Shown: positions 25,301 to 40,400, counted from the first letter of the stretch. The stretch: DNA of 64,000 bases from Aplectana chamaeleonis (GCA_029168955.1 JAPDOI010000171.1:1-64000), one strand, 5' to 3'. Numbers and translations: made by a program. The notes: generated by a model not told the origin, from the letters alone.

Positions 25301-25880
25301 CGCGTACAACATGTGCGGGGCCCATGGACAACCAAGAAGTACTTTGTGAGAAAGTGGGCGGGCTTCGGGTCCATCGCGTAAAACGACACGGAAAGTGCGC
25401 GGGACTGCGGAGTCGACGCGTACAACATGTGCGGGGCCCATGGACAACCAAGAAGTACTTTGTGAGAAAGGAGCGGGGCTTCGGGTCCACCGCGTAAAAC
25501 GAGACGGAAAGTGCCCGGGACTGCGGAGTCGACGCGTACAACATGTGCGGGGCTCATGGACAACCAAGAAGTACTTTGTGAGAAAGTGAGCGGGGCTTCG
25601 GGTCCACCGCGTAAAACGAGACGGAAAGTGCCCGGGACTGCGGAGTCGACGCGTACAACATGTGCGGGGCTCATGGACAACCAAGAAGTACTTTGTGAGA
25701 AAGTGAGCGGGGCTTCGGGTCCACCGCGTAAAACGAGACGGAAAGTGCCCGGGACTGCGGAGTCGACGCGTACAACATGTGCGGGGCTCATGGACAACCA
25801 AGAAGTACTTTGTGAGAAAGGGCGGGGCTTCGGGTCCACCGCGTAAAACGAGACGGAAAGTGCCCGGGACTGCGGAGTCG

Positions 25881-28800
25881 ACGCGTACAGCATGTGCGAG
25901 GCTCAGGGACAGCCAAGAAGTTCTTTTTAAAAGTGGGCGGGGCTTCGGGTCCATCGCGTAAAACGACACGGAAAGTGCTCGGGACTGCGAATTTGACGCG
26001 TACAACAGGTGCGGGACCCAGGTACAACCAAGAAGTACTTTGTAAAAGTGAGCGGGGCTTCGGGTAAATCGCGTAAAACGACACGGAAAGTGCGCGGAAC
26101 TTCGGAACCGACGCGTACAACATGTGCGGGGCTCATGGACAACCAAGATGAACTTTGTGAGAAAGTGAGCGGGGCTTCTGGGTCCACCGCGTAAAACGAC
26201 ACGGAAAGTGCCCGGGACTGCGGAGTCGACGCGTACAACATGTGCGGGGCTCGAGGACAACCAAGAAGTACTTTGTGAGAAAGTGAGCGGGGCTTCGGGT
26301 AAATCGCGTAAAACGACACGGAAAGTGCGCGGGACTTCGGAACCGACGCGTACAACATGTGCGGGGCTCATGGACAACCAAGAAGTACTTTGTAAAAGTG
26401 AGCGGGGCTTCGGGTCAATCGCGTAAAACGACACGGAAAGTGCTCGGGACTGCGAATTTGACGCGTACAACAGGTGCGGGACCCAGGTACAACCAAGAAG
26501 TACTTTAGGAAAGTGGGCGGGGCTTCGGGTTAGCCGTGCAAATCGGCACGGAAGCTGCGCGGGACTCCGGAACCGACGCGTACAGCATGTGCGAGGCTCA
26601 TGGACAGCCAAGAAGTACTTTTTAAAAGTGGGCGGGGCTTCGGGTCCATCGCGTAAAACGACACGGAAAGTGCGCGGAACTTCGGAACCGACGCGTACAA
26701 CATGTGCGGGACCCTGGTACAACCAAGAAGTACTTTGTGAGAAAGTGAGCGGGGCTTCGGGTCCACCGCGTAAAACGACACGGAAAGTGCGCGGAACTTC
26801 GGAACCGACGCGTACAACATGTGCGGGGCTCATGGACAACCAAGAAGTACTTTGTAAAAGTGAGCGGGGCTTCGGGTCCACCGCGTAAAACGAGACGGAA
26901 AGTGCGCGGAACTGCGGAACCGACGCGTACAACATGTGCGGGGCTCATGGACAACCAAGAAGTACTTTTGTAAAGTGAGCGGGGCTTCGGGTCCACCGCG
27001 TAAAACGACACGGAAAGTGCGCGGAACTTCGGAACCGACGCGTACAACATGTGCGGGGCTCATGGACAACCAAGAAGTACTTTGTAAAAGTGAGCGGGGC
27101 TTCGGGTCCACCGCGTAAAACGACACGGAAAGTGCGCGGAACTTCGGAACCGACGCGTACAAGCATGTGCGGGGCTCATGGACAACCAAGAAGTACTTTG
27201 TAAAGTGAGCGGGGCTTCGGGTCAATCGCGTAAAACGACACGGAAAGTGCGCGGAACTTCGGAACCGACGCGTACAACATGTGCGGGGCTCATGGACAAC
27301 CAAGAAGTACTTTGTAAAAGTGAGCAGGGCTTCGGGTCCATCGCGTAAAACGACACGGAAAGTGCGCGGAACTTCGGAACCGACGCGTACAACATGTGCG
27401 GGGCTCATGGACACCCAAGAAGTACTTTTTAAAAGTGGGCGGGGCTTTGGGTAAATCGCGTAGAACGACAAGGAAAGTGCGCGGAACTTCGGAACCGACG
27501 CGTACAACATGTGCGGGACCCTGGTACAACCAAGAAGTACTTTGTAAAGTGCGGGGCTTCGGGTCCATCGCGTAAAACGACACGGAAAGTGCGCGGAACT
27601 TCGGAACCGACGCGTACAACATGTGCGGGGCTCATGGACAACCAAGAAGTACTTTGTAAAAGTGAGCGGGGCTTCGGGTAAATCGCGTAAAAACGACACG
27701 GAAAGTGCGCGGAACTTCCGGAACCGACGCGTACAGCATGTGCGAGGCTCAGGGACAACCAAGAAGTACTTTGTAAAAGTGAGCGGGGCTTCGGGTGAAT
27801 CGCGTAAAACGACACGGAAAGTGCGCGGAACTTCGGAACCGACGCGTACAACATGTGCGGGGCTCATGGACAACCAAGAAGTACTTTGTAAAAGTGAGCG
27901 GGGCTTCGGGTGAATCGCGTAAAACGACACGGAAAGTGCGCGGAACTTCGGAACCGACGCGTACAACATGTGCGGGGCTCATGGACAACCAAGAAGTACT
28001 TTGTAAAAGTGAGCGGGGCTTCGGGTCCATCGCGTAAAATGACACGGAAAGTGCGCGGAACTTTGGAACCGAAGCGTACAACATGTGCGGGGCTATTGGT
28101 CAACCAAGAAGTACTTTGTAAAAGTGAGCGGGGCTTCGGGTGAATCGCGTAAAATGACACGGAAAGTGCGCTGAACTTCGGAACCGACGCGTACAACATG
28201 TGCGGGGCTCATGGACAACTAAGAAGTACTTTGTAAAAGTGAGCGGGGCTTCGGATCCATCGCGTAAAATGACACGGAAAGTGCGCTGAACTTCGGAACC
28301 GAAGCGTACAACATGTGCGGGGCTCATGGACAATCAAGAAGTACTTTGTAAAAGTGAGCGGGGCTTCGGGTGAATCGCGTAAAACGACACGGAAAGTGCG
28401 CGGAACTTTGGAACCGAAGCGCACAACATGTGCGGGGCTATTGGTCAACCAAGAAGTACTTTGTAAAAGTGAGCGAAGCTTCGGGTAAATCGCGTAAAAT
28501 GACACGGAAAGTGCGCGGAACTTCGGAACCGACGCGTACAACATGTGCGGGGCTCATGGACAACCAAGAAGTACTTTGTAAAAGTGAGCGGGGCTTCGGG
28601 TAAATCGCGTAAAACGACACAGAAAGTGCGCGGAACTTCGGAACCGACGCGTACAACATGTGCGGGGCTCATGGACAACCAAGAAGTACTTTGTAAAAGT
28701 GAGCGGGGCTTCGGGTCCATCGCGTGAAATGACACGGAAAGTGCGCGGAACTTCAGAACCGACGCGTGCTACATGTGCGGGGCTCATGGACAACCAAGAA

Positions 28801-31800
28801 GTACTTTGTAAAAGTGAGCAGGGCTTCGGGTAAATCGCGTAAAACGACACAGAAAGTGCGCGGAACTCCGGAACCGACGCGTACAACATGTGCGGGGCTC
28901 ATGGACAACCAAGAAGTACTTTGTAAAAGTGAGCGGGGCTTCGGGTCCATCGCGTAAAACGACACAGAAAGTGCGCGGAACTCCGGAACCGACGCGTACA
29001 ACATGTGCGGGGCTCATGGACAACCAAGAAGTACTTTGTAAAAGTGAGCGGGGCTTCGGGCAAATCGCGTAAAACGACACGGAAAGTGCGCGGAACTTCG
29101 GAACCGACGCGTACAACATGTGCGGGGCTCATGGACAACCAAGAAGTACTTTGTAAAAGTGAGCGGGGCTTCGGGCAAATCGCGTAAAACGACACGGAAA
29201 GTGCGCGGAACTTCGGAACCGACGCGTACAACATGTGCGGGGCTCATGGACAACCAAGAAGTACTTTGTGAGAAAGTGAGCGCGGGGCTTCGGGCAAATC
29301 GCGTAAAACGACACGGAAAGCGCGCGGAACTTCGGAACCGACGCGTACAACATGTGCGGGGCTCATGGACAACCAAAAAGTACTTTGTAAAAGTGAGCGG
29401 GGCTTCGGGTAAATCGCGTAAAACGACACGGAAAGTGCGCGGAACTTCGGAACCGACGCGTACAACATGTGCGGGGCTCATGGACAACCAAGAAGTACTT
29501 TGTAAAAGTGAGCGGGGCTTCGGGTAAATCGCGTAAAACGACACGGAAAGTGCGCGGAACTTCGGAACCGACGCGTACAACATGTGCGGGGCTCATGGAC
29601 AACCAAGAAGTACTTTGTAAAAGTGAGCAGGGCTTCGGGTAAATCGCGTAAAACGACACAGAAAGTGCGCGGAACTTCGGAACCGACGCGTACGACATGT
29701 GCGGGGCTCATGGACAACCAAGAAGTACTTTGTAAAAGTGAGCGGGGCTTCGGGTCCATCGCGTAAAATGACACGGAAAGTGCGCGGAACTTCGGAACCG
29801 ACGCGTACAACATGTGCGGGGCTCATGGACAACCAAGAAGTACTTTGTAAAAGTGAGCGGGGCTTCGGGCAAATCGCGTAAAACGACACGGAAAGTGCGC
29901 GGAACTTCGGAACCGACGCGTACAACATGTGCGGGGCTCATGGACAACCAAGAAGTACTTTGTAAAAGTGAGCGGGGCTTCGGGCAAATCGCGTAAAACG
30001 ACACAGAAAGTGCGCGGAACTTCGGAACCGACGCGTACAACATGTGCGGGGCTCATGGACAACCAAGAAGTACTTTGTAAAAGTGAGCGGGGCTTCGGGT
30101 CCATCGCGTAAAACGACACGGAAAGTGCGCGGAACTTCGGAACCGACGCGTACAACATGTGCGGGGCTCATGGACAACCAAGAAGTACTTTGTAAAAGTG
30201 AGCGAAGCTTCGGGTAAATCGCGTAAAATGACACGGAAAGTGCGCGGAACTTCGGAACCGACGCGTACAACATGTGCGGGGCTCATGGACAACCAAGAAG
30301 TACTTTGTAAAAGTGAGCGGGGCTTCGGGTAAATCGCGTAAAACGACACGGAAAGTGCGCGGAACTTCGGAACCGACGCGTACAACATGTGCGGGGCTCA
30401 TGGACAACCAAGAAGTACTTTGTAAAAGTGAGCGGGGCTTCGGGTAAATCGCGTAAAACGACACGGAAAGTGCGCGGAACTTCGGAACCGACGCGTACAA
30501 CATGTGCGGGGCTCATGGACAACCAAGAAGTACTTTGTAAAAGTGAGCAGGGCTTCGGGTAAATCGCGTAAAACGACACAGAAAGTGCGCGGAACTTCGG
30601 AACCGACGCGTACAACATGTGCGGGGCTCATGGACAACCAAGAAGTACTTTGTAAAAGTGAGCGGGGCTTCGGGTAAATCGCGTAAAACGACACGGAAAG
30701 TGCGCGGAACTTCGGAACCGACGCGTACAACATGTGCGGGGCTCATGGACAACCAAGAAGTACTTTGTAAAAGTGAGCGGGGCTTCGGGTCCATCGCGTG
30801 AAATGACACGGAAAGTGCGCGGAACTTCAGAACCAACGCGTACAACATGTGCGGGGCTCATGGACAACCAAGAAGTACTTTGTAAAAGTGAGCAGGGCTT
30901 CGGGTAAATCGCGTAAAACGACACAGAAAGTGCGCGGAACTTCGGAACCGACGCGTACAACATGTGCGGGGCTCATGGACAACCAAGAAGTACTTTGTAA
31001 AAGTGAGCGGGGCTTCGGGTAAATCGCGTAAAACGACACGGAAAGTGCGCGGAACTTCGGAACCGACGCGTACAACATGTGCGGGGCTCATGGACAACCA
31101 AGAAGTACTTTGTAAAAGTGAGCGAAGCTTCGGGTAAATCGCGTAAAATGACACGGAAAGTGCGCGGAACTTCGGAACCGACGCGTACAACATGTGCGGG
31201 GCTCATGGACAACCAAGAAGTACTTTGTAAAAGTGAGCAGGGCTTTGGGTAAATCGCGTAAAATGACACGGAAATTGCGTGGAACTTCGGAACCGACGCG
31301 TAAAACATGTGCGGGGCTCATGGACAACCAAGAAGTACTTTGTAAAAGTGAGCAGGGCTTTGGGTAAATCGCGTAAAATGACACGGAAATTGCGTGGAAC
31401 TTCGGAACCGACGCGTACAACATGTGCGGGGCTCATGGACAACCAAGAAGTACTTTGTAAAAGTGAGCAGGGCTTCGGGTAAATCGCGTAAAACGACACA
31501 GAAAGTGCGCGGAACTTCGGAACCGACGCGTACAACATGTGCGGGGCTCATGGACAACCAAGAAGTACTTTGTAAAAGTGAGCGGGGCTTCGGGTAAATC
31601 GCGTAAAATGACACGGAAAGTGCGCGGAACTTTGGAACCGAAGCGTACAACATGTGCGGGGCTATTGGTCAACCAAGAAGTACTTTGTAAAAGTGAGCGG
31701 GGCTTCGGGTGAATCGCGTAAAACGACACGGAAAGTGCGCGGAACTTTGGAACCGAAGCGCACAACATGTGCGGGACTATTGGTCAACCAAGAAGTACTT

Positions 31801-34800
31801 TGTAAAAGTGAGCGGGGCTTCGGGTGAATCGCGTAAAACGACACGGAAAGTGCGCGGAACTTCGGAACCGACGCGTACAACATGTGCGGGGCTCATGGAC
31901 AACCAAGAAGTACTTTGTAAAAGTGAGCGGGGCTTCGGGTAAATCGCGTAAAACGACACGGAAAGTGCGCGGAACTTCGGAACCGACGCGTACAACATGT
32001 GTGGGGCTCATGGACAACCAAGAAGTACTTTGTAAAAGTGGGCGGGGCTTCGGGTCCATCGCGTAAAATGACACGGAAAGTGCGCGGAACTTCGAAACCG
32101 ACGCGTACAACATGTGCGGGGCTCATGGACAACCAAAAAGTACTTTGTAAAAGTGAGCGGGGCTTCGGGTAAATCGCGTAAAATGACACGGAAAGTGCGC
32201 GGAACTTCGGAACCGACGCGTACAACATGTGCGGGGCTCATGGACAACCAAGAAGTACTTTGTAAAAGTGAGCGGGGCTTCGGGTCCATCGCGTAAAATG
32301 ACACGGAAAGTGCGCGGAACTTCGGAACCGACGCGTACAACATGTGCGGGGCTCATGGACAACCAAGAAGTACTTTGTAAAAGTGAGCGAAGCTTCGGGT
32401 AAATCGCGTAAAATGACACGGAAAGTGCGCGGAACTTCGGAACCGACGCGTACAACATGTGCGGGGCTCATGGACAACCAAGAAGTACTTTGTAAAAGTG
32501 AGCGGGGCTTCGGGTGAATCGCGTAAAATGACACGGAAAGTGCGCTGAACTTCGGAACCGACGCGTACAACATGTGCGGGGCTCATGGACAATCAAGAAG
32601 TACTTTGTAAAAGTGAGCGGGGCTTCGGGTGAATCGCGTAAAATGACACGGAAAGTGCGCGGAACTTTGGAACCGACGCGTACAACATGTGCGGGGCTCA
32701 TGGACAACCAAGAAGTACTTTGTAAAAGTGAGCGGGGCTTCGGGTCCATCGCGTAAAATGACACGGAAAGTGCGCGGAACTTTGGAACCGAAGCGTACAA
32801 CATGTGCGGGGCTATTGGTCAACCAAGAAGTACTTTGTAAAAGTGAGCGGGGCTTCGGGTGAATCGCGTAAAACGACACGGAAAGTGCGCGGAACTTTGG
32901 AACCGACGCGTACAACATGTGCGGGGCTCATGGACAACCAAGAAGTACTTTGTAAAATTGAGCGGGGCTTCGGGTAAATCGCGTAAAACGACACCGAAAG
33001 TGCGCGGGACTCCGGAACCGACGCGTACAGCATGTGCGAGGCTCATGGACAGCCAAGAAGTACTTTGTAAAAGTGGGCGGGGCTTCGGGTCCATCGCGTA
33101 AAACGACACAGAAAGTGCGCGGAACTTCGGAACCGACGCGTACAACATGTGCGGGGCTCATGGACAACCAAGAAGTACTTTGTAAAAGTGAGCAGGGCTT
33201 CGGGTAAATCGCGTAAAACGACACAGAAAGTGCGCGGAACTTCGGAACCGACGCGTACAACATGTGCGGGGCTCATGGACAACCAAGAAGTACTTTGTAA
33301 AAGTGAGCAGGGCTTCGGGTAAATCGCGTAAAACGACACGGAAAGTGCGCGGAACTTCGGAACCGACGCGTACAACATGTGCGGGGCTCATGGACAACCA
33401 AGAAGTACTTTGTAAAAGTGAGCGGGGCTTCGGGTAAATCGCGTAAAACGACACGGAAAGTGCGCGGAACTTCGGAACCGACGCGTACAACATGTGCGGG
33501 GCTCATGGACAACCAAGAAGTACTTTGTAAAAGTGAGCGGGGCTTCGGGTAAATCGCGTAAAACGACACGGAAAGTGCGCGGAACTTCGGAACCGACGCG
33601 TACAACATGTGCGGGGCTCATGGACAACCAAGAAGTACTTTGTAAAAGTGAGCGGGCCTTCGGGTCCACCGCGTAAAACGACACGGAAAGTGCGCGGAAC
33701 TGCGGAACCGACGCGTACAACATGTGCGGGGCTCATGGACAACCAAGAAGTACTTTGTAAAAGTGAGCAGGGGCTTCGGGTAAATCGCGTAAAACGACAC
33801 GGAAAGTGCGCGGAACTTCGGAACCGACGCGTACAACATGTGCGGGGCTCATGGACAACCAAGAAGTACTTTGTGAGAAAGTGAGCGGGGCTTCGGGTCC
33901 ACCGCGTAAAACGACACGGAAAGTGCGCGGAACTGCGGAACCGACGCGTACAACATGTGCGGGGCTCATGGACAACCAAGAAGTACTTTGTAAAAGTGAG
34001 CGGGGCTTCGGGTCCACCGCGTAAAACGAGACGGAAAGTGCGCGGGACTTCGGAACCGACGCGTACAACATGTGCGGGGCTCATGGACAACCAAGAAGTA
34101 CTTTGTGAAAAGTGAGCGGGGCTTCGGGTCCACCGCGTAAAACGACACGGAAAGTGCGCGGGACTGCGGAACCGACGCGTACAACATGTGCGGGGCTCAT
34201 GGACAACCAAGAAGTACTTTGTAAAAGTGAGCGGGGCTTCGGGTCCACCGCGTAAAACGACACGGAAAGTGCGCGGGACTGCGGAGTCGACGCGTACAAC
34301 ATGTGCGGGGCTCATGGACAACCAAGAAGTACTTTGTAAAGTGAGCGGGGCTTCGGGTCCATCGCGTAAAACGACACGGAAAGTGCGCGGGACTGCGGAA
34401 CCGACGCGTACAACATGTGCGGGGCTCATGGACAACCAAGAAGTACTTTGTAGAAAGTGAGCGGGGCTTCGGGTCCACCGCGTAAAACGACACGGAAAGT
34501 GCGCGGGACTGCGGAGTCGACGCGTACAACATGTGCGGGGCTCATGGACAACCAAGAAGTACTTTGTAAAAGTGAGCGGGGCTTCGGGTCCATCGCGTAA
34601 AACGACACGGAAAGTGCGCGGAACTGCGGAACCGACGCGTACAACATGTGCGGGGCTCATGGACAACCAAGAAGTACTTTGTGAAAGTGAGCGGGGCTTC
34701 GGGTCCACCGCGTAAAACGACACGGAAAGTGCGCGGGACTTCGGAACCGACGCGTACAACATGTGCGGGGCTCATGGACAACCAAGAAGTACTTTGTAAA

Positions 34801-35560
34801 AGTGAGCGGGGCTTCGGGTCCATCGCGTAAAACGACACGGAAAGTGCGCGGAACTGCGGAACCGACGCGTACAACATGTGCGGGGCTCATGGACAACCAA
34901 GAAGTACTTTGTAAAAGTGAGCGGGGCTTCGGGTCCACCGCGTAAAACGAGACGGAAAGTGCGCGGGACTGCGGAGTCGACGCGTACAACATGTGCGGGG
35001 CTCGATGGACAACCAAGAAGTACTTTGTGAGAAAAGTGAGCGGGGCTTCGGGTCCATCGCGTAAAACGAGACGGAAAGTGCGCGGGACTGCAGGAACCGA
35101 CGCGTACAACATGTGCGGGGCTCGTGCACAACCAAGATGTACTTCTTGAAAGTGGGCGGGGCTTCGGGTCCATCGCGTAAAACGCCACGAAGAGTGCGCG
35201 GGACTGCGGATTCGACGCGTACCACGTGTGCGGGGCTCAGGGATAACCAAAAAGTACTTTGTAGAAAGTGAGCGGGGCTTCGGGTCCACCGCGTAAAACG
35301 ACACAGAAAGTGCGCGGAACTTCGGAACCGACGCGTACAACATGTGCGGGGCTCATGGACAACCAAGATGTACTTTGTAAAAGTGAGCGAGGCTTCGGGT
35401 CAATCGCGTAAAACGACACCGAAAGTGCTCGGGACTGCGAATTTGACGCGTACAACAGGTGCGGGACCCAGGTACAACCAAGAAGTACTTTGTAAAAGTG
35501 AGCGGGGCTTCGGGTCCACCGCGTAAAACGACACGGAAAGTGCGCGGGACTGCGGAGTCG
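25881..35560. repeat. 115-bp array, block B (diverged subfamily)
   Basis: Diagnostic states differ from block A: GGAACCGACGCG, GGCTCATGG, TTTGTAAAAGTGAGCGG, GGGTAAATCGCG or GGGTCCATCGCG, ACGACACGG, GTGCGCGGAACTTCGG. The core from about 27.7 to 33.6 kb is most uniform. Strongly diverged units sit near its edges (about 25,890-26,030, 26,440-26,600 and 35,100-35,470), for example units with GGACCCAGGTACAACC. From 33.6 kb block A and B states mix. Confidence 0.85.
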
Positions 35561-38500
35561 ACGCGTACAACATGTGCGGGGCTCATGGACAACCAATAAG
35601 TACCTTGTAAAAGTGGTCGGGGCTTCGGGCCCATCGCGTAAAACGACACGGAAAGTGCGCGGGACTGCAGGAACCGACGCGTACAACATGTGCGGGGCTC
35701 ATGGACAACCAAGAAGTACTTTGTGAAAAGTGAGCGGGGCTTCGGGTCCACCGCGTAAAACGACACGGAAAGTGCCCGGAACTGCGGAACCGACGCGTAC
35801 AACATGTGCGGGGCCCATGGACAACCAAGAAGTACTTTGTGAGAAAGTGAGCGGGGCTTCGGGTCCACCGCGTAAAACGACACGGAAAGTGCCCGGAACT
35901 GCGGAACCGACGCGTACAACATGTGCGGGGCTCATGGACAACCAAGAAGTACTTTGTAAAAGTGAGCGGGGCTTCGGGTCCATCGCGTAAAACGAGACGG
36001 AAAGTGCCCGGGACTGCGGAATCGACGCGTACAACATGTGCGGGGCCCATGGACAACCAAGAAGTACTTTGTGAGAAAGTGAGCGGGGCTTCGGGTCCAC
36101 CGCGTAAAACGAGACGGAAAGTGCGCGGGACTGCGGAGTCGACGCGTACAACATGTGCGGGGCTCATGGACAACCAAGAAGTACTTTGTGAAAAGTGAGC
36201 GGGGCTTCGGGTAAATCGCGTAAAACGACACGGAAAGTGCGTGGGACTGCGGAACCGACGCGTACAACATGTGCGGGGCCCATGGACAACCAAGAAGTAC
36301 TTTGTAAAAGGGCGGGGCTTCGGGTCCACCGCGTAAAACGAGACGGAAAGTGCCCGGGACTGCGGAGTCGACGCGTACAACATGTGCGGGGCTCATGGAC
36401 AACCAAGAAGTACTTTGTGAAAAGTGAGCGGGGCTTCGGGTCCATCGCGTAAAACGACACGGAAAGTGCCCGGGACTGCGGAACCGACGCGTACAACATG
36501 TGCGGGGCTCATGGACAACCAAGAAGTACTTTGTAAAAGTGAGCGGGGCTTCGGGTCCACCGCGTAAAACGACACGGAAAGTGCCCGGGACTGCGGAACC
36601 GACGCGTACAACATGTGCGGGGCTCATGGACAACCAAGAAGTACTTTGTAGAAAGGGCGGGGCTTCGGGTCCACCGCGTAAAACGAGACGGAAAGTGCCC
36701 GGGACTGCGGAACCGACGCGTACAACATGTGCGGGGCTCATGGACAACCAAGAAGTACTTTGTGAGAAAGTGAGCGGGGCTTCGGGTCCACCGCGTAAAA
36801 CGACACGGAAAGTGCCCGGGACTGCGGAGTCGACGCGTACAACATGTGCGGGGCTCATGGACAACCAAGAAGTACTTTGTGAGAAAGTGAGCGGGGCTTC
36901 GGGTCCACCGCGTAAAACGACACGGAAAGTGCGCGGGACTGCGGAGTCGACGCGTACAACATGTGCGGGGCCCATGGACAACCAAGAAGTACTTTGTAAA
37001 AGTGAGCGGGGCTTCGGGTCCATCGCGTAAAACGACACGGAAAGTGCGCGGGACTGCGGAGTCGACGCGTAGAACATGTGCGGGGCCCAGAGACAACCAA
37101 GGAGTACGTTGTAAAAGTGGGCGGAGCTTCGGGTCCATCGCGTAAAACGAGACGGAAAGTGAGCGGGACTTCGGAATCGACGCGTACAACATGTGCGGGG
37201 CTCAGGGACAACCAAGAAACACTTTGCAAAAGTGGGCGGGACTTCAGGTTTATCGCGTAAAACGAGACGGAAAGTGCCCGGGACTGCGGAGTCGACGCGT
37301 ACAACATGTGCGGGGCTCGAGGACAACCAAGAAGTACTTTGTAAAAGTGAGCGGGGCTTCGGGTCCATCGCGTAAAACGAGACGGAAAGTGCCCGGGACT
37401 GCGGAGTCGACGCGTACAACATGTGCGGGGCTCATGGACAACCAAGAAGTACTTTGTGAGAAAGGGCGGGGCTTCGGGTCCACCGCGTAAAACGAGACGG
37501 AAAGTGCCCGGGACTGCGGAGTCGACGCGTACAACATGTGCGGGGCTCATGGACAACCAAGAAGTACTTTGTGAGAAAGTGAGCGGGGCTTCGGGTCCAC
37601 CGCGTAAAACGAGACGGAAAGTGCCCGGGACTGCGGAGTCGACGCGTACAACATGTGCGGGGCTCGAGGACAACCAATAAGTACTTTGTAAAAGTGGTCG
37701 GGGCTTCGGGCCCATCGCGTAAAACGAGACGGAAAGTGCCCGGGACTGCGGAATCGACGCGTACAACATGTGCGGGGCCCATGGACAACCAAGAAGTACT
37801 TTGTGAGAAAGGAGCGGGGCTTCGGGTCCACCGCGTAAAACGAGACGGAAAGTGCGCGGGACTGCGGAGTCGACGCGTACAACATGTGCGGGGCTCGAGG
37901 ACAACCAAGAAGTACTTTGTAAAAGTGGTCGGGGCTTCGGGCCCATCGCGTAAAACGACACGGAAAGTGCGCGGAACTGCGGAACCGACGCGTACAACAT
38001 GTGCGGGGCTCATGGACAACCAAGAAGTACTTTGTGAGAAAGTGAGCGGGGCTTCGGGTCCACCGCGTAAAACGAGACGGAAAGTGCCCGGGACTGCGGA
38101 ACCGACGCGTACAACATGTGCGGGGCTCATGGACAACCAAGAAGTACTTTGTGAGAAAGTGGCGGGGCTTCGGGTCCACCGCGTAAAACGAGACGGAAAG
38201 TGCGCGGGACTGCGGAACCGACGCGTACAACATGTGCGGGGCTCATGGACAACCAATAAGTACTTTGTAAAAGTGGTCGGGGCTTCGGGTCCACCGCGTA
38301 AAACGAGACGGAAAGTGCCCGGGACTGCGGAGTCGACGCGTACAACATGTGCGGGGCTCATGGACAACCAAGAAGTACTTTGTGAGAAAGGGCGGGGCTT
38401 CGGGTCCACCGCGTAAAACGAGACGGAAAGTGCGCGGGACTGCGGAGTCGACGCGTACAACATGTGCGGGGCTCGAGGACAACCAATAAGTACTTTGTAA

Positions 38501-40400
38501 ACGTGGTCGGGGCTTAGGGCCCATCGCGTAAAACGAGACGGAAACTGCGGAACCGACGCGTACAGCATGTGCGGGGCCCATGGACAACCAAGAAGTACTT
38601 TGTGAGAAAGTGGCGGGGCTTCGGGTCCACCGCGTAAAACGAGACGGAAAGTGCCCGGGACTGCGGAGTCGACGCGTACAACATGTGCGGGGCTCGAGGA
38701 CAACCAAGAAGTACTTTGTAAAAGTGAGCGGGGCTTCGGGTCCATCGCGTAAAACGAGACGGAAAGTGCCCGGGACTGCGGAACCGACGCGTACAACATG
38801 TGCGGGGCTCATGGACAACCAAGAAGTACTTTGTGAGAAAGTGAGCGGGGCTTCGGGTCCACCGCGTAAAACGAGACGGAAAGTGCCCGGGACTGCGGAA
38901 CCGACGCGTACAACATGTGCGGGGCTCATGGACAACCAAGAAGTACTTTGTAAAAGTGAGCGGGGCTTCGGGTCCATCGCGTAAAACGAGACGGAAAGTG
39001 CCCGGGACTGCGGAGTCGACGCGTACAACATGTGCGGGGCTCATGGACAACCAAGAAGTACTTTGTAAAAGTGAGCGGGGCTTCGGGTCCACCGCGTAAA
39101 ACGAGACGGAAAGTGCGCGGGACTGCGGAGTCGACGCGTACAACATGTGCGGGGCTCGAGGACAACCAAGAAGTACTTTGTGAGAAACGTGGTCGGGGCT
39201 TCGGGTACATCGCGTAAATCGGCACGGAAACTGAGCGGGACACCGGAATCGACGCGTACAACATGTGCGGGCCTCATCAACAAGGAAGAAGTACTTTGTG
39301 AGAGTGGGCGGGGCTCCAGGTCCATCGCGTAAATTTACAGAGAAAGTGCGCGGGACTGTGGAATCGACGCGTACAACATGTGCGGGGCTCCGGCACAACC
39401 AAGAAGTACATTGCGGAAGTGGGCGGGGCATCAGGTCAATCGCGTAAAACGAAACGGAAAGTGCGCGGGACTGCGGAATCGACGCTTACTACATGTGCGG
39501 GGCTCATGGACAACCAAGAAGTACTTTGTAAACGTGGTCGGGGCTTCGGGTCCACCGCGTAAAACGAGACGGAAAGTGCCCGGGACTGCGGAGTCGACGC
39601 GTACAACATGTGCGGGGCTCATGGACAACCAAGAAGTACTTTGTGAAAGGGCGGGGCTTCGGGTCCACCGCGTAAAACGAGACGGAAAGTGCCCGGGACT
39701 GCGGAGTCGACGCGTACAACATGTGCGGGGCTCGAGGACAACCAAGAAGTACTTTGTAAAAGTGGTCGGGGCTTCGGGTCCACCGCGTAAAACGACACGG
39801 AAAGTGCCCGGGACTGCGGAGTCGACGCGTACAACATGTGCGGGGCTCATGGACAACCAAGAAGTACTTTGTAAAAGTGAGCGGGGCTTCGGGTCCATCG
39901 CGTAAAACGAGACGGAAAGTGCCCGGGACTGCGGAGTCGACGCGTACAACATGTGCGGGGCTCGAGGACAACCAAGAAGTACTTTGTAAAAGTGAGCGGG
40001 CTTCGGGCCCATCGCGTAAAACGAGACGGAAAGTGCCCGGGACTGCGGAATCGACGCGTACGACATGTGCGGGGCTCATGGACAACCAAGAAGTACTTTG
40101 TGAGAAAGGGCGGGGCTTCGGGTCCACCGCGTAAAACGAGACGGAAAGTGCCCGGGACTGCGGAGTCGACGCGTACAACATGTGCGGGGCTCGAGGACAA
40201 CCAAGAAGTACTTTGTAAACGTGGTCGGGGCTTCGGGTCCATCGCGTAAAACGAGACGGAAAGTGCCCGGGACTGCGGAGTCGACGCGTACAACATGTGC
40301 GGGGCTCATGGACAACCAAGAAGTACTTTGTGAGAAAGTGGCGGGGCTTCGGGTCCACCGCGTAAAACGAGACGGAAAGTGCCCGGGACTGCGGAGTCGA
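35561..40400. repeat. 115-bp array, block C (mosaic of A and B states)
   Basis: Units combine block A states (GTGCCCGGGACTGCGG, GTCGAC) with block B states (GGCTCATGG, AAAGTGAGCGG, ACGACACGG). Very diverged single units occur at 37,070-37,265 and 39,190-39,440, the latter with GGCCTCATCAACAAGG and GGGCTCCAGGTCC. A mosaic of this kind fits exchange between blocks A and B; the diverged units may be relics. Confidence 0.75.

Larger units (their letters stand above)
20198..25880. repeat. 115-bp array, block A (homogeneous type-A monomers)
   Basis: Most units carry GGGCCCATGG, GTGAGAAAGGGCGG, TCCACCGCG, ACGAGACGG, GTGCCCGGG and GGAGTCGAC. Towards the right GGCTCATGG and AAGTGAGCGG become common. 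Scattered GCTCGAGG units and a few units with CCATTGCG or CCATCGCG occur at the left end. Consecutive units are often identical, which suggests recent amplification. Confidence 0.85.
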
